A stretch of 64,000 nucleotides of DNA from Litoditis marina (Eukaryota > Nematoda > Chromadorea > Rhabditida > Rhabditidae), in contig OZ038433.1 of the NCBI GenBank assembly GCA_964036275.1, positions 29,991,485 to 30,055,484 of the forward strand, written 5' to 3'. Made by a program: the position numbers and the translations under genes. Of the stretch, positions 10,834 through 24,100 are shown one piece after another (position 1 is the stretch's first letter; each line of letters opens with the position of its first letter). The notes beneath the pieces are model-generated. The model was given only the letters and a program-made list of their open reading frames with translations, did not search any database and was not told the DNA's origin.

Positions 10834-12924
10834 GAAAAGGAAGCCTCCTCGCGTCACCCGCGTGAGATCTCTCCTCGCTCTCGGGCGGAGCTTGTAGGCG
10901 ATCTGTACTGATTCATATCAGATCAATGATAAACTAACTAAAATATGCAATAACGTCATTGAATGACGTCTTACTACTGGCTGAGAAATGTAGAATAGTG
11001 TGTTGAACAAGGAAGGTCATTGGTTAACTTGGGTGAATATGCCTTCCTTGACGGAGGCGAGGAATGGGAAATGTGCGTACGTTGTGAGTCGATTTCAACA
11101 TTTCGAACGGTGAATAAGACTTTTACTAGAACTCATAATTTAGCCTTTTCAAGACCGAATATCAACCCCCCTTGGAGAGTGTCTTTTCCGCAAAGCTTAT
11201 TAGAAAAAAGTTGTCGGCTGCTCGCCATTCCTGACAACCAAAAACTACATCCGGTTACCAGTCGGTTGGTTACCTATTCTAGTGGACCAACTCCCCAGAG
11301 TCTCCGTTACATTATGCAGCTCATTTGAATTCAGTTCTTCATCTATACTCAATTGCTAACGTTATTTTTCCACACAATTTCGGCCCACTCAAATATTTTT
11401 GACCAAACTGCTTCTTTTGCTCAAAAAAGCGGTTGATAGGAGGGTTGTGTGTATATAACTTTCTGCTGTGCAGTGTTTTGAGATGTCTGGTTTAGCGATC
11501 GTTTTGAGAGAGGATTGACAAAGTTGGTAGTTCGAATCATTCTGCTGTGTTTGTAATTATTTATCGATGGCCGTATAGGTGTGATATGTGATTCGAATAG
11601 AATGACTGACCAGACTACAGCGAAACAAGAATTCAAGAAAAACAAGAAAACCAGAAAAAAGAAACAAGAAAACCAATAACCACTACGGTCTTGTTGGTTT
11701 TCAATACCTCTTTTCTATTTTTCTCGTATGAGCGAGTGTCTCATTCTTCGAATGTAATTAATAGAATTAACAAAATAGTGCAAAAGGTTGTTGAATAGGA
11801 AAAACATAGCCATTCCGCTTGCATTCGACCATCAATCTTCTCACCCAACGTATATTAGACGCACACCTCGCCCAGTCTATTTTCGACAATTCGATGGCAG
11901 TATGTTGTTCTGAAGAAAAGGAAAAGTGTTATTTTCTTTTCGTTTCTGTTAGACGTAACACTAATATTCATCAAGTGTTACACGACAGCGTACAGTTTCA
12001 CACTGATCCACTTTTTGCCGATTTAGAGGTGAAACAGAACACAACTTACACATTTTCGGTGTTTGTTGCCCTGTGTTTTTTTTGTCGTTGATGGCGTGTT
12101 TTGCGATCAAACTACAACGATAATGCGATTCCGATAGATAACCCATTCTCCAAACGCGCAAGTTTGCAATTTTTGCTGTGTTCGGTGCAAATTGAATATC
12201 GCATAAACTGGCTGCGAGTATCTGTCAATGCAACTGTTTGTATTGATTTCATTTTGTATAGACTTTGCCCCAATATCCCCCCCCCCAATATATTTGGTAT
12301 TATGTGTACAGCTGGGGGCGGCTTTCATCGATTTAGATCGTCGGACGTTTATATCAATCATGTGAAACATTCTACCGCTTTTTGTTTTATTCACATGTTT
12401 TTCAAAGTAACTTGCACGATTTTCGTTCGACACCTCCATTGATCTAACGTACAAATATGTGTAGTGTGAGTATGAACACTAGCCAAGTCAAAATTTTGGA
12501 ACGGTTTTTTTTGCGGAGTCAAACTCTGTTGAGTTTGTATGAGCAGGTTGTTGCGATTCCGAGAGTGGAAGTACATCAACTATAGGTCCTGACATTCCCA
12601 CTGAGACTTGGCAGCGTGCCAATGAATATTCCATGCTATTTTTTCACCACTTTTGGGTATTTGAAAAAACTGCAAATCTAGGGTACCTGTTGTTCAACTC
12701 CATAAGAACATGATAATTGAATAAGTTGTTCGAATACTCATGTCTGCTCTGAGAAATGGTCGTCTGAAAATCTTGGCACGATGCCCATGAGTCTCATTGG
12801 GAATGAAACGAACTATGGAAGAGCTCGGTGAGACATCGCATGATGAGAACTGGACAACCTAATGGTTGCCTGGTTCAAGTTTGCGTGTGAATGTGGCTGA
12901 ACAAGTTACCGGAACTCAAAGGCA

Positions 12925-13250
12925 CCGTACCAATGTAATGTACGGAACAAGTATATTTTGAAAAATGGAAGTATTTTATATTGTCTGTTTCGAGATAAAA
13001 GTTGTACACCTTGCCTACAGAAAGTAAACAACCGCATTGATACGGAGCAAAATAGATGCGAACAAGATTTGGGTTACTGTAACGTATGCATCCTAAATCT
13101 TTCACTGTCTCGTTGTTTTCATTCTATTCATAAATCTTTCGTCACAGCTTTGATTGTTGCACTTTTGGCAATGTTTCGAATATTTTTTTGTATTTTCATA
13201 GACATTTTGCAAATTTTGTACGTAGGTGAACTCGGTGTATCATGTACGTG
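12925..13250. repeat. Diverged dispersed repeat, copy 1
   Basis: Roughly 320 bp shared with 57440-57760: both contain GGATTTGGGTTACTGTAA-like, GACATTTTG and TTTTGTACGTAGGTGAACTC words in the same order. Family unknown. Confidence 0.6.
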
Positions 13251-13343
13251 CGAGATAGATCTTTGCTCAAGTTCTCACTAGTAGATATGTTCAATCGATA
13301 AACTTCTTATTTGAATGAAACAATTTCAGAAAAATATCTTTCG

Positions 13344-16300
13344 ATGTCAGATCCGGAGGATTCGGTGACACACTCCTCTAGTGATGAATCCATCGTCAGA
13401 GAACAAGTTAGATTTTCACGTATGATTTTCACGTATAACGTGAAAAAACCGGGATATAGGTTATAGTCAAAGCTTGGATCTTATTTATGAAATTCAGTTA
13501 GGACACATTGGACATAGCAACATTCGAGCAGTTTTGATCAAATTTTTCCCATTTCTTATAATATATTCTCGATAAGCCATAAATGAGAAATAAGAATATG
13601 CACGTCACCATTTATTATGCAAACATATTCTCGAAAAAAAAAAGGAATATCCAGAAGCCGGGAAACCATTTTTAACCTATGCCAGTTGGTTTAATATCAG
13701 ATTATAAGACCACAATTTATAATGAATTTGTGAAAATCACCAAAAAGTTCGAAAACTAACTTTTCGGATGAAACTCGTCCAGAAAACAAATATCGAACTA
13801 TTTTCGCGGAAGGAATTTACTTTTGTAAGTAAACTAGAAAAAAACGCGAGTTTACATTATGAAACTTTGTCCCATTCGCCTGATCGAACACACAACACAT
13901 CCAAGTGTTAACTCTTCCTGTTTTTCTCAGAGAAACCTGTTTCACTCGTCTGCAGCCAAAAATACTGGATGAAGTACAATCTTCTTTTTCTTTTGTTTGA
14001 GCCTTTGATTCTTCGATAGTTCAGAGTTTAGCTGGTTTTATCAATAGTTGATAATTTACTTGGCCCTTTGTTTCCTAATTCGCCTAATTCCGTGCTATTT
14101 AGGCCAAGAAGTTGTTCTCCCTGTCCGATACCGGCGGAAAAGGTTTCATCGTAAAGGTTTGTTTAATTTCTTGTCACTCTAGTAGATAATTTAAGGTATC
14201 AAAAATCTTACAAAAGTTCGAAATATCCCGCATTTATTTCTCGGTCAGAAAGTTTGAGTTCGTAGGATAGGCTCGCAACTTGCTAACCAGTTGAATATCA
14301 AGTTTTGTACATGGAAAAAAGTGATAAATACATGTGACATCAATTGGTTGCACGACACTATTGTTCATGTATTTTAATTTTATCTTGTAGAATGACCTGC
14401 AAAACATCCGTGACCTGCTGCCTCCCCGTGACATGACCTCCCTGGAAAACGCAGTTGACGAAAGCGAAGAGAAGTTCATCTCCCAGTCGGAATTTATTAG
14501 AATCATACGTGGGTCGTTTTGCGTTTGTGTAAGTCGGAAAATTTCGTTCTTAGTTCAACCAATCAGGTGAAACGTGAAATAAACTATTTCTTCGTATGCG
14601 TGCACAAACGTTAAGGAATATTCGAATTGGCCATTATAGTGCACAACTGATAGCGTTTCTTCACGGTGTTCAATTCATTATTCGTGATTGAATGCATAAT
14701 TGGACTAATAACGTAAAACGGGAAACACGGGAAATTTTCACTTTTCAACGTGTTTTAAACGTGTAACGTGACTTAATTTGACCACATATACATAATTAGT
14801 TTGGAAAAGCATGCTCCGAGAAGCAGGGTCCAATTTCGAAATTGAACAAACACTATTGGGGCTATTTGTGGCGCCGCTCGCTATGACATGATTAAAATCA
14901 TCCGAATACACTGCTTTTCCCTTTTTTCTATTCTTTTTGACGTTTTCTCACTACTTAACACGGTTTCCATGTCTAATTTTCATACATTGGAAAGAGTCAA
15001 GCAAAGTATTGAGATGACTCTTATATGAATCTAAGAAGGTTAAGGGGAACTGAAACCTAAAAAGTACAAAATGTTATATTCGAAACGTAACCTTCACAGA
15101 TAGAAGTAGAATTCCAGTTTGATGTATTGATCAGTAGAAACTGTTAATCTAAGTTATTGTAGATCACTATTCCCATGTGTTTAAACGGTGTCCATCCATC
15201 TAAAAAACACAACACCCAAATAAATAGCCTTGTTCTGCATTAACACCACATCAAGTAGAATTTGTATTGGAAATTTGGATTTATATTAAAAACAAAAGAC
15301 GGCGAAATACATATGTTTCAAGTTTCAGATGCTCTAACCAGTGCAATTCATCCCGCGGAGAGTCCCGATTTCACAGAGAATATTAACTCGGTAGGTAGAG
15401 AATAGATTATTGGGTCGAGAAATAAGGGCAACATCGCCTATATAGGTACATCTTTTAGCACTATTGTTTTGCTGATGTTTCGTACACAGCAGAAACTATC
15501 ATTGACAATAAGCTATCACTATCACCTTTAACATTTTGTTGGACGGGCACCATAGTTGTGCTCAAGGAAAACGGAGTGTTTCATACCCAGCAGAAATTCA
15601 AGTAAACAGGATTACAGCGCCCCTGGTTTGACGAAGGCAATAGTTATGATATCTCTATACGAAAGTGGTAGAGGTATTCCGTGCTAAGCAGAAACTATCC
15701 TATACAGTACGATTATACGATAACACCTTACCTCGGCGGACACTATATAGTGGGTGCCAAATTTATAAGTTTCTGTCGCTCGCCGGAATCGAACCTGCGA
15801 GAAAAAGGTTTGTAGCAGGGCGCTAACCACTGCGCTATATGAGCACACAACAGGTAAGCTTCAGAATCGAAGACATGTGTGCGTACACAGCGGAAAGTGA
15901 GATATACAGTACCCTCCCGCCTTTCCGTTGGCGACGACTATAGTCCTCATCATGAGAATTGTCGGTCGAATGTACGGTCAATGAATTATTATTAGTCAAA
16001 TTATTTTTAGTACTATAATTCCAGGATAAGTTGACGGACAGCTCTAGCTTCCAGCCTCTCGGCGTGACCCTCGATGCGGAGCTATCTTCGGCCGAGCTAC
16101 CGATCAAGTACCAGGATCCACTCTCAGACATCATCAAGCAAGTTGTTTCTAGAATTTTTTTTTCCAACATCTTGTAAGTTTGCTCGTCTTTTTTCTCTGA
16201 TCAGTTCTCTGATCAGTTTTCTCTCTCTTTGATTTTTTGAACAAGCAGGTGCTTCAACTTTGTTGAATTTTTGCATGTGAATGTCCAAGTCTGCTATTTG

Positions 16301-19300
16301 TGCTTACAGTAAATGAGTCGTGTCCGATGAATTATAGTTGAGTATGAACTTGCTGTAGTTTACTAGTCAATTATCAGTAGCTCAGAAGAAATTCTGAGTT
16401 GTCCACGTGAGATTCACGTGAAGTAGTTCGTTCTCTGTGTGCTACCGCTCGTGATATAGCCCTCACCCTTCCCAAATGGAACTTGGTCACCCTGCCGATG
16501 AAATTTTGAGGCGATTTTCAGAATTGTTGAAAACTAATACTCTGAACTAGCTTCATTTCATCAAAACACTTAATTAAAAGACAATTCCCGGAAAACCTAT
16601 GTTTCCTCTCAGTAACTGAACTCTTATCCGAAATTTTATTGGCACGCTGCCCAAGTTCACTTGGGAAAGGTGAGGACTATAAGCTTTGCCTTCGACTTCA
16701 GAGAAGCAGTGCAGATGAATATGGAAATGGGTCCTTTGATCATAGAAGAAGGTTATAACTCGGACGATCGAGATCCTACATTTCTTCCCACGGTCATGGT
16801 AACACCCTCGGACGATGACTCTGTCTTTCCCAGTTGAGCATACCGGCCATTTGAAACATTTGTAAAAGTGCTTTTTTTTATTGTAGAACAAAGTGTAAAA
16901 TTCGAAAACACAATGCGTTATGTTTTTCACACATTAAAATTTACACTTTGCAGGAAAAACGGCACGTTTTTTGACTGGACAAGACCCATATCTATCGCTT
17001 TTTCTATTCTGTTGCTTTGTGTGGTTTTTATCGCTTTGATTCTACCGCTAGAGCTTGACATTCTTTTTGTACGACTCCACGAACGTGTTACAAAGAGTAT
17101 ATCACATAAGAATCTCTGTGAACCATGTATATGAAAAGTAGTATAGTATTTGGGATTCTCATCAAATCATACTTACTGTGAGTTTGTAGGAGAAGTGTGC
17201 CCAAAATGGGTTCGGATTCAAACCCAAGCGGTGAACGAAAGGGAAATGAGTTAATTAACACCCGGCCTCCGTTACAAAACGAACCACTTTTTTAGCTTCG
17301 AAATTGCCCTTCTTTTGAAATAAATCAATCGATAAGTAGAGTGTGATAGTAGTGCTACAAAGTGAATTCTGCATAGACATAGTTTCCAATAAAAATATGT
17401 GGTTTGTGTAGTAAATGTCAATTCACTCCACGTAGTACACTGAGGTCTGCGTTTCTATGCTGGAGAACTAACTGGGTTTTCATCGGATCACTTTTGTTAC
17501 TCGGAAAATCAAAATGTGTTTTAGGCTATGTTCAAGTCTAAAGTCGAAAAAATAAAAAAAATTGTTTGGGTGCCACGGCGTACGTGAGGTAGCGTTCCCT
17601 TCTGCTCTGCTCCAACGATTGCAAGTGATAAAATATAAAATATCAATTAACCCACTCATCAACATCAATTTTGTCTTTGTATCAACCAAATTTCAGGCAA
17701 CAAATGGAAAAGTCTCCTTATCCATTCTCTGTCGAAAACGATGTGTCCCCGAGAAATGTTCCCAATATTTATGATGAGCCCATTAAACCTGTCAGAATTG
17801 AGGTAATTTTATCAATGCGAAGCCTTTCATGTATTCAATTAAATCTAGAATGTTTTACTCAAAAAGGGGTTTGGATGTTAAGAAAAAAACTTACTAGCCT
17901 TACGAAATCTCGGAAACACCGAAAATCACCTCGAATTAGGGTCACAATTTTTATTATTATTGTTTTTGTTATCACATGTTGTTCGAATATCCTTCAGAAG
18001 CCTCAGTTCCGACCGATTCAGCCTGCAGTCAATGAAGTACAGTCCCTGGCCGATGTGAGTAAACCTGGTTGTAGTTTGATCTACATTCCCATCAGGATCT
18101 CCAATGTATAAATAAAATCCAAACTACTATCACATCACAAAAGACACATGTATCATTATAGCCTGCCTTTTTATTGCGAATTCAACGTAGTTTACTAATC
18201 GATCCGTCCAAACTTACGGTATAGCTTCGAGCATATGACCTTTCAAGTTCATATTGTGAATCAAAGTTCAGTTTTTCGAGCTAAGGATATAAAACTGTAA
18301 ACTGAAATTTGAAGGGTTTCCGAGAGAAGCGCAACAAATATGAACAGATGCAGCATGAATTTACGATAAATATGTTATCAGAACTATATGGGCTACAATT
18401 AATTTGATGAAACAAACATATCGAGCCAAGTTTATGTTTGAATTGAAAGTTTCGATTCAGGAGTTGAATCAGCTGGAAAATCCCGAAGCCACCCCTAAAC
18501 CGAAAGTCGCGGCCCAACTGGTAAGTTCAGAATACTTATTTTTGAGTTTTCGAATATCAAACTAACGAATACGGAGTTTACTCACGTTCGTGTTCTGAGT
18601 TTCCTCAACTGTCGTGCGTCCTTTTTCCGTTTACTTTTCTAGGACCTGAGTAATCCTGACCGGATCTTCAAAGTCGTTTTTGTGGGCGATTCTGCCGTTG
18701 GAAAAACCTGTTTTCTGCACAGGTGAGCGAAAAAATATATAGAAATAATCATGTTTCTGTGCTATGACTACACGCTAGTGTTCTCAACGTTCCTCATAAT
18801 TAAGCAAAACCTCTTCAAGTGCCGAGAGCATAAATGTTGAACGTGTTTCTCTGTTAAAGATGCGAACCCAAGGTTCAAGTTACGTGAACATTGAATAGGA
18901 CATAAACTCTGATATTCATTTTATAAGAAATTGAGTGCTCAATAATATGGATGTAATAGCTCTTTCTCAGGTTCTGTCACAACCGCTTCAAGCCGTTGTT
19001 CAACGCGACTATTGGGGTCGATTTCACGGTGAAGTCAATCGCCCTTCGAGATCGAGTGGTAGCACTACAGTTGTGGGACACGGCCGGACAGGAGAGGTAC
19101 GTGTCTATCCCGATCAAACTACAACTTTAAGTCGAGTTGTAGTTTGACTCAGACGCAGTGAAATCAAACCAGATACACATCAGAATAGTCTAAATCTTGA
19201 TTCAAATTGTGAGATACTGCTGAGCAGGAGAGGTACAGTTCTTCTATTTCCTGATCAAACTACAAACAGCAGCTGAACCGCAGTTTGATCTTTGAACAGT

Positions 19301-21122
19301 AAAAAACGAACGGGTTTATTCCTAGTTTTTTCTCTCAACGGTGAACAACCTTTTTCTTGTTAGCCACCTGCGGTTCAAAATAGTCGAACTCTTTGTTGTG
19401 TGTCTTTCTCAGCCGTATATTATGAAACGTGCGCCATGATCGATTGAGAGTCGAATTCTTGTCGCTCGGCATTTGCTTCTAGCTGTGCACGCGCATGCGG
19501 TTCAAATTCTCTCCAAAAATTGTGAACCAATATTTATTAACATAAATGCGAATTGATTATCTTGAAGCATATTTTGAAACAGTTTGGAGTGATCACATAT
19601 GAAATTGTAATCTTCTTGAAGACGATTTTCCAGATTCCGTTCGATCACGAAGCAGTACTTCCGAAAGGCTGACGGGGTGGTGTTGATGTTCGACGTGACG
19701 TCGGAACAGTCGTTTCTCAACGTGCGGAATTGGGTGGAATCGGTGCAAATGGGCGTAGACGAGAACACGGTCATGTGTCTGGTGGGAAACAAGGTATAGT
19801 CGTCGCCGACGGATAGGCGGGAGGGTACTGTATATCTCACTTTCCGCTGTGTACGCACAGAAGTCTTCGAGCTTGCCCGTAATTCGCTCTATTAGCGCAG
19901 TGGCTCGCTTTGCTACGTATCATTTGCTCGCAGGTTAGATTCCGGCGAGAGACAGAAATTTATAAATTTGCGCTCACTATAATATACTGAAATACAATGT
20001 AAGAGTTGTACTTTGAGCTGCATACACGACACGTTTTTTCGAATAAGAACTGACATTGGACGGGATCAAACTATAGACACAGCTACATAAAGCCAGTTGT
20101 ACAGTAGTGACCCACACTGCACGGAACAAGCACTATAAGTGTGATGTAGCCGTTATAGTCTGATCCGCCACACACATCATTGCCTTTGATGTTAAATGTT
20201 CACTTGGACGCAGCGAGATCACAGCAGAACAGGCGACCTTCGGAACGTCTGTATGTAATGCAATCCCATACACTCTCCAATGGTGGTTTTGATCTAGTAA
20301 TAAGAAGTTGAATTTTTGGTTTCAGGTGGATCTATTCGGCAGCGATCAGACCCGGAGTGCCGTATTCAGGGCAGGAAAACGACTGGCAGAAGTAAGCTGA
20401 ATTTACTTTAAAAATGATAATAATAATGATTTATCCACCCGTTATTTGACAAAGGAGTTCAATGGCTAATGCTCTTACTATGATGTTCGTTTTGTGTCAA
20501 CTACGTATAATCGAGCACATTTTATAATTTGACCTAAGTAGTTCTCAACTTTTTCACATAATCATGTTCTTATGGATATGTACTGATGATGGATCATACT
20601 CGCTATTATTAGCGTCATATTTATAGGAGTTCAACATGCCTTTCTTCGAGACGAGTGCTTTCACCGGATACGGTATTGAACACTGTATGAGGTCGATGGC
20701 GGAGTAAGTAGTAATATGTCCTACAATATGTGAATTTTGATAACATTTTTGGTCCTTTGTTTGTGATTTCATTCCGAGTATAGGATTCGTCAAACCGTGG
20801 TGATCAGCTTAGAATATTTCTTATGAGGGCGGGGTTTATAGAGGTTCGAGAAGGTCTGCGTCTATGACCTACACACTCTCTCTCATGCACTCCATGAATA
20901 ATCAAAATGTGCTCAGTTCGTTTCGTTCAATGGAATCGACCAATTGTTTTTTTTGAATAAATTACAACACAACGAATGAAAAAACGACGAAAAACAAAAA
21001 TAAAACCTAAAAATGGCAAAAGTTGCAGAAGTCTACAGAAGCGTGAGGAGGACCACTTAGAAGAGGCTCTTCGCCTGGAGATGAATCCCTCGCCCAAGAG
21101 GAGAAGCTGGTGCTGCTTATAA
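13344..21122 (+). CDS. rsef-1: RSEF-1/RASEF-like EF-hand and Rab GTPase protein
   Basis: Fourteen in-phase exons: 13344-13406, 14103-14156, 14391-14508, 15329-15390, 16025-16173, 17697-17802, 17998-18054, 18461-18520, 18643-18722, 18971-19096, 19634-19793, 20326-20391, 20627-20703, 21029-21122; 423 residues. An EF-hand-like segment (about 22-45) has loop DTGGKGFIVKND, poor in calcium ligands. After a low-complexity linker comes a Rab domain from about 230: P-loop GDSAVGKT (238-245), switch I NATIGVDF, WDTAGQER (286-293), FRKADGVVLMFDVT, NKVD (345-348) and ETSA (376-379). The end is SWCCL, a CCX geranylgeranylation signal. Known: RASEF/Rab45-type proteins are membrane-associated Rabs with N-terminal EF-hands and a coiled coil. 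The linker here is short and has no obvious coiled coil. The donor after exon 5 is the least certain: 16174 keeps phase, 16142 does not. The donor after exon 11 is supplied by a transposon end. Confidence 0.85.
15746..15942 (-). mobile_element. tRNA-promoter TIR element, copy 1
   Basis: Read on the minus strand: TATAGTCGTCGCCAACGGAA at one end and GGCACCCACTATA at the other. Near the second end is a tRNA-like stretch with A box TAGCGCAGTGGTTAGCG and B box GGTTCGATTCC. 197 bp, in intron 4 of the RSEF-1-like gene. Confidence 0.8.
19795..19981 (+). mobile_element. tRNA-promoter TIR element, copy 2, forming a splice donor
   Basis: Plus orientation, TATAGTCGTCGCC to CACTATA, with A-box-like TTAGCGCAGTGGCTCG and a one-base-altered B box GGTTAGATTCC. 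Its first bases directly follow exon 11 (AACAAG|GTATAG), so they supply positions +2 onward of the donor. Without the element and one TA the donor would read GTAATA. Confidence 0.8.
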
Positions 21123-24100
21123 AAACCATATATTTATTATATCATTTATTTTGCTGTACACATACGAGGTTGTTTCGAATGAATGGGTTCTACATGTTTT
21201 GTTTGCACTTTTCATCAATTTAAATCATTCGCAACCACATAAAACGTGTGAAAAAATGTAGGACGAGATCTTAGATTCACTTGTGAGTCATGAAAAAATT
21301 CAAGTTGCAGCTGGAAAAATGTTCTGACTTCGCTAAGGATTTTGTTATATATGTTTTTGTCCTAAACAGAGTGGAATACACAAGCCAACAGAGTGGAATA
21401 CACTCGCGATTCAACAACACAGTATTCGCCGATTAGTAACGAGTGTATTAATGAACAAGTTTGAATGTATGTATGTTATATATGATGTTATATATAACGT
21501 TATATGTATGTTATATGTGTATGTTATATATGTTGTATATGTATGAAGGTATGAATATGAGTTGTGTATGTTTGATGTAGAACGAGTTTATTTATTTATA
21601 ATTATTGGAATTCTCGATGATTGATAATGAAAGTCTTTTGGACAAAACGAGAACTTTAAATTTGTGACTGTTAAAATTTTGTTTATTGATATTCAGATGA
21701 GTCAGAGCCGTTCCTGACTGGCGTGCACAATTCAGCTGGGAATTGGAGCTCATTTAGAGGGGCGGACCGCTTTCAATTAGAATGGCGGACAATTCTTATT
21801 CGATCTTTGTTTTAAATACGTTCAAACTACCAGACATTACAAACAAAACCTAATGTTGATGTATGCAAATTTATAAAGTATCAGTTATTTGATTGTGAGA
21901 GCGATTTTTGCTCCCAACTTTGGTTGTTATATTCTAAGGAGCTCATTAAGGGAAGAGGCGGCTTTCAATCAGATTGGCTGCCATTTCTAATCAAATTTCT
22001 GTTCAAATAAGAATCTGGAAGATTGTTTTAGAAAAGTCCATTCTTAGTTGTGACTCGCCATTGAGCATTTCAGTTATCATGATTCTCAGTGCTGGATATA
22101 AAATTAATCTGTGTTCTGTCAGTTCAAAGTACTATTTAACCTGGGACAAATGCATGAATTCAACACCTCGTAGTCTGGGCACCGCAACTGTTTCTAGGTT
22201 TTAGGGCTAGCCATGTATCTTCAAAACTAGAGCACGAGTTTCTAAAATGTAACCACTAGATTTTATTTTCACCTGGAAAACCAAACTTTTCGTGCAATAC
22301 TGTTTTTAACCTGATAGCTTACCTTGTAGAGTCGTATTTATCAAGATTTTTCGTTTATATTTGTGAAAATCTGCCAAAATACAGCGAGTTCTTAATGACT
22401 TTAAAGATGTATCCAAGTTGTTTCGCCTATTATTATTACCAGCCGATAATTTTTTGACAGATGAGTATTCTCGAGGGAAACAGGTGACTCGACTCGGGTC
22501 ATTTGGAGGGATTGTAATAAGACGCCAGCTGTCTAGAAGTCCGGCGCTGTCACCAATATAATTTTCTCTTCTCTCTCCCTCTCTCTCCACCTATTTCTCT
22601 TTCTCTATCCATTTATCTTTTCTCTCTCATTCCATTTTCTCTCCTTTTCTTGGTCTTCCTTTATCTGCCTTCCTATTTTATTCGCATATTTTCGTTCTTC
22701 TTTTTCTCCTCTCTCTATTTTTCTCTCTTACTCTCTTTCTGTGCCTCTGTCTCTCTGTCTCTGTCTATATCTCTGTCTCTCTCTCTTTCTCTCTCTTCTG
22801 TTCTCTCTCTCTCTCTCTTCCACGATGTTTTTATGTCATATCTCTGTTTCGCAACTAATCTAATGGCGTGCTCCTTCCCAGTAGTTGGTGTCACTGGGAT
22901 GAGAACCAGATGGAGCTATTAGATTCGCCGTTCAGTCACACACTCCACATCTATAGTCATTTTCACACTAACCTCGTCTTTCGCAGTATAAATTGGGAGA
23001 AAACTTTACTTAGTCGTCTTCAAGTTTCTTCTGTAATATTTTCATCTCAATTATATCATTATTCGAGAATGGCAGCTGTGGAACGGTCCCATAAAAATGG
23101 CCTAACTTATTCAAGTATACGTTTACGAACTTTTTATTTAATACAGTTTTATAGAATGGTTGCGTTCAACAATAGGAAATTTTGTTTTGCTATGATTAAC
23201 ATCAAGTATGATTGAAATTTTTATGAGTCATGGTCTAGATTTTAGCTACCAGGAGTTTCAATCACTCGAGCCTGACCACTAAAGAGAAACAAACGCTCGA
23301 AACCGAGGATAGGGAGGTCGACTGGTAGTTCGAGCTCATGAAGATCGAAATCAAACTACAAACACCACAAACCTACAATATCTTTCCGTTCCAGCTAGTG
23401 CCGAACCCTATACTGGTGGCAGCTATAAACTGGACGTTTCTGCTCTTTCTGACGGGGAACCGTTTTCTATTTTTCATACAATTCACCCAGATCAAACTAC
23501 AAACCCAAAACAATCAAATTTTCAATATTCGTGCTATTTCTGCTACAAACTGGATGCCTTTGCTCTCTCTAACGGGGGGAACGGGATAAATAGTGTCATC
23601 CAATACATAATACACTGAGCACTTCGGTGTAACACTGGCCACCCGCCACAAATCTACACTTTTTTCTCAAAGTATGTTCTAGACTAGAATTAGATTTGAA
23701 TGTCACTAAAATGTGATGAAAAACATTTCGATCAATTTGAAGTATGTTCTAGGCTGGAATTAGATTTGAATCATAATTGTCACTAAAACGTGAAGGAGTA
23801 CATTCAAAATTGTAGTATATAACTTGCACTTTTATCGTTTTGAACATTTTACGCCACAAAACTAGTTTTATATAATTATCCGAGTAACGTTATATGTAAA
23901 AAGAGACAAATAAAAACTGTATAGTGAGAAAAGAATTCTAAAATCTCATTCAAGGACTATGTTTACATTTGATTCATATATTTATCATCATTCACTCATC
24001 ACGAACAAACTGTGAATTGATAAACGAGTCATAAAATTTAGAAAAGAGCCTACATTTATCAATATCTACGGCAACCTAGTTGTTCATTTGAATTCGACCC

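Larger units (their letters stand above)
10210..13343. other. Intergenic, TFIIE-alpha to RSEF-1-like gene
   Basis: No reading frame with exon-like junctions or a recognisable product was found on either strand. It holds a MITE at 10639-10833, a short repeat at 12595-12720 containing GGCAGCGTGCCAA (related to 55081-55200), and a longer diverged repeat at about 12925-13250 (related to 57440-57760). A TTTCAG acceptor at 13329, 15 bases before the next ATG, would suit trans-splicing. Confidence 0.6.

Noticed and set aside
12958..13281. 107-residue Cys-rich frame
   Set aside because: The DNA is a dispersed repeat (copy at 57440-57760, where the frame is broken) and there are no splice or start signals.
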